A stretch of DNA of 5,836 nucleotides, taken from contig CAWVSV010000110.1 of the NCBI GenBank assembly GCA_963933095.1, forward strand, positions 1-5,836, given 5' to 3'. Origin of the DNA: UBA1124 sp963933095 (lineage in GTDB: Bacteria > Pseudomonadota > Gammaproteobacteria > Pseudomonadales > Cellvibrionaceae). Below are positions 1 through 4,764 of the stretch, piece by piece. Each line of letters starts with the position of its first letter. Positions within the stretch are counted from its first letter, which is position 1. The notes beneath the pieces are model-generated. The model made no database searches, had not been told where the DNA came from, and saw only the letters and a list, made by a program, of their open reading frames with translations. The translations under genes were made by a program, and so were the position numbers.

Positions 1-1237
1 TATCTACGGCATTATCTACGGCATTATCTGCGGTGCTATCTATGGCGCGGTCTACGGCATTATCTGCGGCGCTGACTACAGCGCTATCTGCGGCATTTAT
101 GCGGCCTTTAGGACGCGCCTGCCAAAAGTACTGCAGGGGATTATCGACACTACCGGCTGGGGCATAACGAGTGTTATTGAGGTCGCTGCTGAGACTTGTG
201 GTCGTGGGCGGCAATAACTTTTGCCCCTGCTGTAGGGTGTTTAACAATAATTCCAAGTCACCTTCTGTTGTTAGGCTCAACCAAAGTTGTTGACCCGATA
301 CATAAGTAGGTCGAGCGCTAGTGACCATGGGTAAAGCATCCAAGTAGTCGATTGCCTCAGCGTAGGCGGCAAAATCGCCCACGCCCGACAGCTGCAGTGT
401 CAAGGCGCTATCGAGGCTATCAGCCATAACAATGGCATAGCGAGCCGATAAATCATCGACCACACGTTCAACGCCCTCAATTAGCGCCACCGCGGCAGTC
501 TTACCTTCGGTCTCAAGCAAGCTGTCGCCGTCGGCACGCAATATTTGCCAATTGGCGAACCACCTCGACTGACCGCCGCGAGCAATTTCAGAGAAACGCC
601 CAACCACCACAATATCCGCGCTATAACGTTTTGACGCGGCCTGAATTGCGTCGTTATTAAAATTCCATAAATCATCAACCGACACTCGCATCTGATCTTC
701 AAGATCCAGCAGCGGTTGCTTTAATGGCAAACCACGCCCAGCAGCGGCGCGTTTAATAACCTGTAAATAGTCGCCATCGGTACTGTATAGGCGCCCATCA
801 ATGCGATTATCTTGTACCAGCCACAGCAATACGCTGGGGCGACTGGCGGGCCAAAAAGGCAATTGGGCACGGCGTAAAAGCGCATCCACAGCAGAGTCAG
901 AAAACTTTAGGGTTAACTCTGTGGCTACTACTTCGACCTCGCCTTGAGAAAGTATCTGATCGCTTTTGCCATAGCTAAACGATGACAAATAGGGCCCTGA
1001 ACGCTGCAGTGCCCGTTTAATAAGCGGCTGTTTGAGACTGTCGCGGCGGCCCGAGATACGTACCACTATGTTTGCCAAGCTGGTACTGATTGCGGCATTG
1101 CGGTCCTCCTCGCTCTGCGACTTAACCAGTATTTGGGTGCGATATAGGTCAATGGTTTGCTCTGCCATGGCCGATGAAGCCGTTACCGTGAGCAGTAAAA
1201 AGGTCAGAAAAGCGAGGCTACGTGTATAAGTTAGCAT
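1..1237 (-). CDS. DUF2066 domain-containing secreted protein, 3' end outside window
   Basis: Reading the minus strand from the ATG at 1237 gives 412 codons without a stop, running off the left edge, so the gene is partial at its C-terminus. The protein begins MLTYTRSLAFLTFLLLTVTA and has a classic signal peptide: Arg6, a hydrophobic core at about 8-20, and an AMA cleavage motif at 23-25 before EQTIDLY. It is therefore probably periplasmic or envelope-associated. Residues of about 26-375 resemble the DUF2066 family, with LYRTQILVKSQSEEDRN near the start and an LPFWPASRPSVLLWL segment. Its position back to back with purM supports this, because I recall a DUF2066 gene there in Pseudomonas. The family has no established function. 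After PLQYFWQARPKG the sequence turns into eight Ala/Asp-rich tetrapeptides (about 381-412). The start codon has only a weak GAG upstream. The family call rests on recalled similarity and context. Confidence 0.8.
   Translation of the reverse strand, partial: MLTYTRSLAFLTFLLLTVTASSAMAEQTIDLYRTQILVKSQSEEDRNAAISTSLANIVVRISGRRDSLKQPLIKRALQRSGPYLSSFSYGKSDQILSQGEVEVVATELTLKFSDSAVDALLRRAQLPFWPASRPSVLLWLVQDNRIDGRLYSTDGDYLQVIKRAAAGRGLPLKQPLLDLEDQMRVSVDDLWNFNNDAIQAASKRYSADIVVVGRFSEIARGGQSRWFANWQILRADGDSLLETEGKTAAVALIEGVERVVDDLSARYAIVMADSLDSALTLQLSGVGDFAAYAEAIDYLDALPMVTSARPTYVSGQQLWLSLTTEGDLELLLNTLQQGQKLLPPTTTSLSSDLNNTRYAPAGSVDNPLQYFWQARPKGRINAADSAVVSAADNAVDRAIDSTADNAVDNAVD
2..97 (-). repeat. 12-bp tandem repeat, eight degenerate copies, coding
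   Basis: Eight consecutive 12-bp units fill this stretch, with a plus-strand consensus close to tatctacggcat. Read in the frame of the DUF2066 gene they encode the tetrapeptides NAAD, SAVV, SAAD, NAVD, RAID, STAD, NAVD and NAVD. The period is a multiple of three, so gain or loss of a unit would change tail length without a frameshift. The units nearest the window edge are the most alike, suggesting recent duplication there, and the array may continue beyond position 1. Confidence 0.9.
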
Positions 1238-1275
1238 CTAACAGTTTTCTCAATTAGCGTTTATATAGAGTCAGT

Positions 1276-1304
1276 ATTGTAACAACTCATTGGCCACCCG
1301 ATAA
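1276..1304 (-). promoter_or_regulatory. candidate promoter for the DUF2066 gene
   Basis: On the minus strand a TACAAT hexamer (1276-1281) matches the sigma-70 -10 consensus at 5 of 6 positions. It lies 17 bp from a poor -35, TTATCG (1299-1304), which matches 3 of 6. Transcription would start near 1269, about 30 nt before the start codon. The -35 is weak, so this is only a candidate. Confidence 0.3.
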
Positions 1305-1315
1305 CCATTTATACT
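1287..1315 (+). promoter_or_regulatory. candidate promoter for the purMN operon
   Basis: TATACT at 1310-1315 matches the -10 consensus at 5 of 6 positions. No good -35 stands at the proper distance; TCATTG (1287-1292) is the hexamer at 17 bp, so an activator may be needed or the true promoter lies elsewhere. Initiation near 1322 would give a leader of about 120 nt that includes the 12-bp repeat. I saw no PurR-type palindrome (ACGCAAACGTTTGCGT-like) in the region. Confidence 0.3.
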
Positions 1316-1382
1316 CACATAGATAACTGCGACAGGTTCTATATGACTGGCACTCGCTTCAGTGGTAGAATATTGGCCAATT

Positions 1383-1430
1383 TTAATCATCTTTTTAATC
1401 TTCTTATTAATCTTCTTATTAATCTACACA
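1383..1430 (+). repeat. 12-bp tandem repeat in the purM leader
   Basis: Four adjacent units share a period of 12 bp: TTAATCATCTTT, TTAATCTTCTTA, TTAATCTTCTTA and TTAATCTACACA. The middle two are identical and all four begin TTAATC. The array ends 12 nt before the purM ATG and occupies the place where a ribosome binding site would normally be found. It is AT-rich, contains no purine-rich Shine-Dalgarno motif, and should be little structured as RNA. Confidence 0.9.
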
Positions 1431-1442
1431 GACCTCATTGCT

Positions 1443-2474
1443 ATGACAGATTCCAAGACTTCCCTGAGCTATAAAGACGCCGGTGTTGATATCGATGCGG
1501 GTAACGCCTTAGTTGAACGCATAAAAGGTGTTGCCAAGCGCACCCGCCGCCCAGAAGTAATGGCCGGTCTCGGTGGTTTCGGCGCGCTATGCGAGCTGCC
1601 TGAGGGCTACAAAAAACCCGTATTGGTCAGCGGCACCGACGGTGTTGGCACCAAGCTGCGTTTAGCCATGGATTTGAACAAGCATGACACCATCGGGATC
1701 GATCTGGTTGCCATGTGCGTAAACGACCTGATTGTGGCCGGCGCAGAGCCACTGTTCTTCCTCGACTACTACGCCACTGGCAAGCTCAATATCGACGTTG
1801 CCAGCGCTGTAGTTTCCGGTATCGGCGATGGCTGCGAGCTATCTGGCTGTTCGTTGGTCGGCGGCGAAACTGCTGAAATGCCGGGCATGTACGAAGGCGA
1901 AGACTATGACCTAGCCGGTTTCTGTGTTGGTGTGGTAGAAAAAGATGAGATTTTAGATGGCAGTGAAGTTGCCGCAGGCGACGTACTGATTGCGCTGGCA
2001 TCGAGCGGTCCGCACTCCAATGGTTACTCACTGATCCGCAAGATTATTGAAGTATCGGGTCAAGAGGTAGACGCTGAACTCGGCGACGCACTGATGGCGC
2101 CAACTCGTATTTACGTTAAATCGGTACTGAAGTTGATCAAAGAGTCCAAAGTTCATGCCATGAGTCACATCACCGGTGGCGGTTTAACCGAGAACATTCC
2201 GCGCGTACTGCCCAACAACGCCAAAGCTGTTATCGACCTTAGCAGCTGGGAACTGCCGAACGTTTTTAAATGGCTGCAAAAGCACGGCAATGTAGAAGCC
2301 AGCGAGATGTATCGCACCTTTAACTGCGGTCTAGGCATGGTAATCGCCGTCCCCGCTGCTGAAAAAGATGCCGCTCTGGCGCTATTGACCGACTGTGGCG
2401 AAGAAGCCTTTGTGGTTGGCCATATTGCCGACGCGGCAGCAGGCGAAGAACAAGTTGAGTTGTTGGGTCTGTAA
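1443..2474 (+). CDS. purM: phosphoribosylformylglycinamidine cyclo-ligase (AIR synthetase)
   Basis: PurM closes formylglycinamidine ribonucleotide to aminoimidazole ribonucleotide with ATP, step 5 of de novo purine synthesis in the cytosol. The product is 343 residues, close to the usual length of about 345. Family motifs are present in order: GTDGVGTKL (64-72, nucleotide/phosphate binding), GIDLVAMCVNDL (85-96), GGETAEMPGMY (140-150), SSGPHSNGYSLIR (187-199) and HITGGGLTENIPR (242-254). The ATG at 1443 is chosen because MTDSKTSLSYKDAGVDIDAGN matches the normal N-terminus. An in-frame GTG at 1362 would add 27 very hydrophobic residues encoded largely by the 12-bp repeat, which is atypical of a cytosolic enzyme. 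The ATG has no recognisable Shine-Dalgarno sequence. purN starts 2 nt after the stop, so the two are cotranscribed and probably translationally coupled. Confidence 0.97.
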   Translation: MTDSKTSLSYKDAGVDIDAGNALVERIKGVAKRTRRPEVMAGLGGFGALCELPEGYKKPVLVSGTDGVGTKLRLAMDLNKHDTIGIDLVAMCVNDLIVAGAEPLFFLDYYATGKLNIDVASAVVSGIGDGCELSGCSLVGGETAEMPGMYEGEDYDLAGFCVGVVEKDEILDGSEVAAGDVLIALASSGPHSNGYSLIRKIIEVSGQEVDAELGDALMAPTRIYVKSVLKLIKESKVHAMSHITGGGLTENIPRVLPNNAKAVIDLSSWELPNVFKWLQKHGNVEASEMYRTFNCGLGMVIAVPAAEKDAALALLTDCGEEAFVVGHIADAAAGEEQVELLGL

Positions 2475-2476
2475 GC

Positions 2477-3142
2477 GTGAGCGAACAAAACACTAAGATG
2501 AAAGTCGTCGTGCTCGTCTCAGGCGGCGGCTCTAATTTGCAAGCGCTGATCGACGGCCAACAAGACGGCTCGCTGCCAATCGAAATTGCTGCCGTTATCA
2601 GTAATCGTCCCGGCGTAAGAGGCCTCGATCGCGCCCGCGACCATGGTATTAACGCCGAACTGCTCGATCATAAAAATTTCGCCAGCCGCGACGACTTTGA
2701 CGTATCACTGATGAATTTGATCGATGGTTTCGATGCTGAACTGATAGTTCTGGCCGGTTTTATGCGCATCTTGACGCCCCAATTTACCGGCCATTATGTC
2801 GGCCGTATGCTCAACATCCACCCATCACTGCTGCCTAAATATCAGGGCTTACACACTCATCAGCGCGCATTGGATGCCGCTGACAGCGAGCATGGTGTCA
2901 GCGTGCACTTTGTTACCGCCGAACTCGATGGCGGCCCAATCGCTATTCAAGCTCGAGTGCCAGTACTACTTAATGACGATGCCAACAGCCTCGCCAAGCG
3001 CGTACAAGTGCAAGAACACGTGATCTACCCGCTAGCCGTTAAGTGGTTTGCCCTGCAGCGTTTAACTATGAAAGACAATTTAGCCGTGCTCGATAATAAA
3101 GTGCTGCCAAACAACGGCTATCAAATCGATACCAGCTTTTAA
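2477..3142 (+). CDS. purN: phosphoribosylglycinamide formyltransferase (GAR transformylase)
   Basis: PurN transfers the formyl group of 10-formyl-tetrahydrofolate to glycinamide ribonucleotide, step 3 of purine synthesis. The phosphate-binding loop VSGGGSNLQALID lies at 14-26 and the folate/catalytic region at 113-160. The catalytic triad is intact: Asn113 and His115 in NIHPSLLP, and Asp151 in ELDGGPI, equal to E. coli Asn106, His108 and Asp144 with a constant offset of 7. The start is a GTG at 2477, giving 221 residues and only 2 nt after the purM stop, a spacing typical of coupled genes. The alternative is the ATG at 2498 (214 residues), which aligns exactly with the E. coli N-terminus. Neither has a strong ribosome binding site, so the choice is uncertain by seven residues. 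The C-terminus (LDNKVLPNNGYQIDTSF) ends somewhat beyond the core fold. Confidence 0.96.
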   Translation: MSEQNTKMKVVVLVSGGGSNLQALIDGQQDGSLPIEIAAVISNRPGVRGLDRARDHGINAELLDHKNFASRDDFDVSLMNLIDGFDAELIVLAGFMRILTPQFTGHYVGRMLNIHPSLLPKYQGLHTHQRALDAADSEHGVSVHFVTAELDGGPIAIQARVPVLLNDDANSLAKRVQVQEHVIYPLAVKWFALQRLTMKDNLAVLDNKVLPNNGYQIDTSF

Positions 3143-3175
3143 AGCTAATCAATACCTATTACAGAGAGATTTACT

Positions 3176-3712
3176 ATGCAAATCGCCGATCAAAAAGTTG
3201 CCGTTATTCACTACAAACTAACCGACAGTGAAGGTCAGATTATCGACAGTTCCGAAGGCCAAGAGCCTATGCCATACCTGCACGGAGCCGCTAACTTGGT
3301 GCCGGGTTTGGAAAAAGAATTAATCGGCAAGGCCGCTGGCGACAAACTCAATGTTGTGGTGACCCCTGAAGACGGCTACGGTCATAAAGATGCCGCCATG
3401 GTACAAGAGCTGCCGCGCACATCATTTGGTGGCGTTGATGAAATCGAAGTTGGCATGGAATTTCATGCCGAGACTGAAAATGGCATGCAAGTGGTTGAAG
3501 TTATTGAACTGTCCGAGGAGACGGTCACTATTGACGGCAATCACCCTCTGGCAGGTGTAGAGCTACACTTCGACATAGAAGTGGTTGAAGTTCGCGAGGC
3601 GACAGCAACTGAACTCGAGCACGGCCATATTAACGCCGCTGGCAATAACGATGATGCTGATGCTGATGCGCCAGCAGAAGAGCATGTGCACAGCGAAAGC
3701 TGCAATCACTAA
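3176..3712 (+). CDS. slyD: SlyD-like FKBP-type peptidyl-prolyl cis-trans isomerase
   Basis: This cytosolic prolyl isomerase and chaperone speeds proline-limited folding; E. coli SlyD also supplies nickel for hydrogenase maturation. The 178-residue product carries an FKBP core split by an insert-in-flap chaperone domain: core 1-70 (YLHG 34-37, VPGLEKEL 42-49, EDGYG 65-69), insert about 71-125 (VQELPRTSFGGVDEIEVGM, then VTIDGNHPLAG), then the last core strands (LHFDIEVVEVREAT 130-143). The tail has few metal ligands: His149, 151, 170, 172, 178 and Cys176, with an acidic DDADADAPAEE stretch. E. coli SlyD has a far richer His/Cys tail, so metal storage is probably weaker here. AGAGAG (3163-3168) is a good ribosome binding site 7 nt before the ATG. 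Only 33 nt separate it from purN and no terminator intervenes, so it probably rides on the purMN transcript. The family is firm; the exact orthologue label is less so. Confidence 0.9.
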   Translation: MQIADQKVAVIHYKLTDSEGQIIDSSEGQEPMPYLHGAANLVPGLEKELIGKAAGDKLNVVVTPEDGYGHKDAAMVQELPRTSFGGVDEIEVGMEFHAETENGMQVVEVIELSEETVTIDGNHPLAGVELHFDIEVVEVREATATELEHGHINAAGNNDDADADAPAEEHVHSESCNH

Positions 3713-3730
3713 ACTCCACCGCTAGCCTAA

Positions 3731-3767
3731 AAGGCCGACGCCCTAACTAGGGCGTCGGCCTTTTTTT
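3731..3767 (+). terminator. rho-independent terminator of the purM-purN-slyD unit
   Basis: A perfect 14-bp GC-rich stem (3731-3744 pairing with 3749-3762) closes a 4-nt AACT loop and runs into seven T residues (3761-3767). It lies 18 nt after the isomerase stop codon. A short A run on the left side could allow weak action in the other direction. Confidence 0.96.
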
Positions 3768-3872
3768 ATACCTTAAAAAAGTTCCTCCGGCAGTCATTCC
3801 TTTTGGGCATATCTAACATAAACAGGAGTCACTTCCGACCAAGCCCTTTGAATAGCATAATTAATTCGACTT

Positions 3873-3890
3873 CAAAGGAAACCAAAGGAA
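3873..3890 (+). promoter_or_regulatory. csrA ribosome binding site with twin CAAAGGAA motifs
   Basis: CAAAGGAA occurs twice, at 3873-3880 and 3883-3890, so that two GGA cores lie exactly 10 nt apart. The second holds the Shine-Dalgarno AAGGA, 8 nt before the ATG at 3898. GGA is the core of CsrA binding sites (consensus near RUACARGGAUGU), and csrA is autoregulated in E. coli through sites in its own leader. An ACAGGA at 3822-3827 could be a further site if transcription starts upstream of it. Autoregulation here is inference. Confidence 0.5.
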
Positions 3891-3897
3891 ATTGACC

Positions 3898-4113
3898 ATG
3901 TTGATACTCACTAGACGAATCGGAGAAGCCATTATTATTGGCGATAATGTTACCGCCACTGTCCTCGGCATAAAAGGTAATCAAGTACGCATTGGCGTCG
4001 ACGCCCCGAAAGAGGTCTCCGTGCATCGCGAGGAAATTTACAATCGCATTCAAAACGAAAAAATACTCGAAGCTGAAAAACAGCGAGAGCAAGTTGGTTT
4101 GACCGTAGTGTAG
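3898..4113 (+). CDS. csrA: carbon storage regulator, RNA-binding translational regulator
   Basis: CsrA (RsmA) is a small homodimer that binds GGA motifs in mRNA leaders and controls translation and stability of many transcripts, affecting carbon storage, motility and biofilm. The 71-residue product starts MLILTRRIGEAIIIGDNV, the invariant family N-terminus, and keeps the RNA-contacting residues Leu4, Arg6 and Arg44 (in VSVHREEIY, 40-48). It is longer than the 61-residue E. coli protein owing to a charged C-terminal tail (EKILEAEKQREQVGLTVV). The ATG at 3898 is chosen over a TTG at 3892, which would add two residues and worsen the Shine-Dalgarno spacing. The gene follows a terminator, so it must have its own promoter within 3768-3897; CATAAT (3856-3861) is a weak -10 candidate without a convincing -35. 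A small ORF follows after 43 nt. Confidence 0.97.
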   Translation: MLILTRRIGEAIIIGDNVTATVLGIKGNQVRIGVDAPKEVSVHREEIYNRIQNEKILEAEKQREQVGLTVV

Positions 4114-4156
4114 CGTCAGTTAAAACCGTTTTCGATCACATCAGAGGTACAGTTTA

Positions 4157-4330
4157 ATGAAACATTTGGTGAAAAAAGTTCGAGAAAAAATGGCCCTGAC
4201 ATTACGAGAAGTTCGCAGCCACCGCGACCGTCGCAAGGAGAAAAAAGATCATCGAAAATTGCGTGTTGAGCAAACCGCTAACGAGGCTATTTTTGAAATG
4301 CATGCGGCCAATAATTGGCAGCCAAAATAA
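4157..4330 (+). CDS. small, highly basic hypothetical protein (57 aa) downstream of csrA
   Basis: An ATG at 4157 opens a 57-codon frame ending in TAA at 4328-4330. AGAGGT (4143-4148) is a good Shine-Dalgarno site 8 nt before it, which is the main reason for calling it a gene. The protein starts MKHLVKKVREKMALTLREVR and is very rich in Lys, Arg and His to about residue 36 (RSHRDRRKEKKDHRKLR), then becomes mixed (VEQTANEAIFEMHAANNWQPK). It has no signal peptide, membrane segment or Cys pair and is predicted mainly helical by composition. The charge suggests nucleic acid or ribosome contact, but no family is recognised and I assign no function. It lies 43 nt after csrA with no terminator between, and ahead of the hairpins at 4365-4464, so the two genes are probably cotranscribed. 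Confidence 0.65.
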   Translation: MKHLVKKVREKMALTLREVRSHRDRRKEKKDHRKLRVEQTANEAIFEMHAANNWQPK

Positions 4331-4364
4331 TACCGGCTCAGAGCTATACCAATAAAAATAAGTA

Positions 4365-4393
4365 TTATCATGTTGCCTACTGAAACATGATAA
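4365..4393 (+). other. perfect 10-bp inverted repeat (3' UTR hairpin)
   Basis: TTATCATGTT (4365-4374) pairs perfectly with AACATGATAA (4384-4393) around a 9-nt GCCTACTGA loop. It lies 34 nt after the small ORF and is not followed directly by a T run, so it is not a terminator by itself. It may protect the 3' end of the csrA transcript or serve as a protein-binding palindrome. Its last two bases also belong to the next hairpin. Confidence 0.7.
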
Positions 4394-4428
4394 GAGCGCT
4401 ATAAGCATTCTTGCAAGACGCTCTTTTT
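4392..4428 (+). terminator. weak terminator-like hairpin
   Basis: AAGAGCG (4392-4398) pairs with CGCTCTT (4419-4425) around a 20-nt loop, with five T residues at 4424-4428. The short stem and long loop make it a poor terminator alone, but it stands directly before a strong one. Confidence 0.4.
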
Positions 4429-4464
4429 AGCCAGGCTCTTTTCCCCGAGAGTCTGGCTTTTTTT
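4429..4464 (+). terminator. rho-independent terminator after csrA and the 57-aa ORF
   Basis: AGCCAGGCTCT (4429-4439) pairs with 4448-4458 over 11 positions with one G-U pair, leaving a loop of TTTCCCCG, and is followed by seven T residues (4458-4464). It ends the plus-strand csrA unit and separates it from the convergent minus-strand gene, whose stop lies 15 nt further on. It lacks a T tract on the minus strand, so it should act in one direction. Confidence 0.9.
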
Positions 4465-4478
4465 ATCTCTCTTACAAA

Positions 4479-4664
4479 TTACTTGGCCTCTGTTTTATCG
4501 GCGCCGCAGCGCTGGCATTTATACACACACACCAACTTGCCTTGACGGCTGTCAAATTTATTATCCGTGACTAACTTCCACTTGTGAAAACCGTCGCGAC
4601 AGAGACTGCTGCCCTTGTGTTTTTGCCAAGCCGTTTTACGCTTGAACGGAATAACATCGCCCAC
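4479..4664 (-). CDS. small zinc-ribbon-like hypothetical protein (61 aa)
   Basis: The minus-strand frame ends at TAA (4479-4481). The start is taken as the GTG at 4664 because AGAGG (4670-4674) lies 5 nt before it; an in-frame GTG at 4670 would add two residues but overlaps that site. The 61-residue product is basic at the N-terminus (FKRKTAWQKHKG) and carries likely metal ligands: Cys22 and His27 in LCRDGFHKW, then Cys46, Cys50 and Cys53 in VCVYKCQRCGA. One CxxC pair with an upstream Cys/His pair is the pattern of a small zinc ribbon. Similar short proteins with HxW and YxCxxCGA elements seem familiar from pseudomonads, but I know no function. It is transcribed towards csrA, and a weak promoter candidate lies just upstream. 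Confidence 0.75.
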   Translation of the reverse strand: MGDVIPFKRKTAWQKHKGSSLCRDGFHKWKLVTDNKFDSRQGKLVCVYKCQRCGADKTEAK

Positions 4665-4697
4665 AATCACCTCTAAATTTGCCTAATCCAGAACTAT

Positions 4698-4726
4698 ACT
4701 ATCGTATGCACGCAGACACTGAACAA
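4698..4726 (-). promoter_or_regulatory. candidate promoter of the zinc-ribbon-like gene
   Basis: On the minus strand TTGTTC (4721-4726) and GATAGT (4698-4703) are separated by 17 bp; a better -10, TATAGT, overlaps at 4693-4698 but at poorer spacing. Initiation near 4690 would leave a leader of about 25 nt containing the AGAGG site. The hexamers are imperfect. Confidence 0.3.
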
Positions 4727-4733
4727 CCTCTAC

Positions 4734-4755
4734 CCCATAAGTGTCGAGTTATGGG
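4734..4755 (-). other. 7-bp inverted repeat after the YeiH-family gene
   Basis: CCCATAA (4734-4740) and TTATGGG (4749-4755) form a perfect 7-bp stem with an 8-nt loop, 9 nt beyond the stop of the membrane-protein gene on the minus strand. No T run follows on the minus strand, so it is not a standard terminator. It may be a 3' stabilising hairpin or an operator upstream of the zinc-ribbon-like gene. Confidence 0.4.
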
Positions 4756-4764
4756 CCAACGTGT

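Noticed and set aside
1..97. Possible CRISPR array or intergenic satellite
   Set aside because: The units are only 12 bp, directly adjacent without spacers, and in frame with a long coding region.
1032..1229. Plus-strand 65-codon ORF
   Set aside because: It lies opposite the N-terminal part of the DUF2066 gene, which has a signal peptide and an unbroken 412-codon frame.
1362..1442. In-frame GTG extension of PurM giving a 27-residue hydrophobic N-terminus that resembles a membrane anchor
   Set aside because: PurM is a soluble enzyme of about 345 residues and the ATG at 1443 gives that length. The hydrophobic residues come from the AT-rich 12-bp repeat, and GTG 1362 has no Shine-Dalgarno.
3829..4092. 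Minus-strand 87-codon ORF opposite csrA
   Set aside because: It is antisense to a certain csrA gene, has no family resemblance, and is explained by codon bias of the real gene.
4202..4408. Minus-strand 68-codon hydrophobic ORF over the small basic gene and hairpins
   Set aside because: Its hydrophobicity is the complement of the Lys/Arg-rich plus-strand gene, it spans the 10-bp hairpin, and the plus-strand frame has a proper Shine-Dalgarno.
4331..4464. tRNA gene or CsrB/RsmZ-type sponge RNA after csrA
   Set aside because: There is no T-loop GTTC-type motif or acceptor pairing for a tRNA, and no repeated GGA in hairpin loops for a CsrA sponge.
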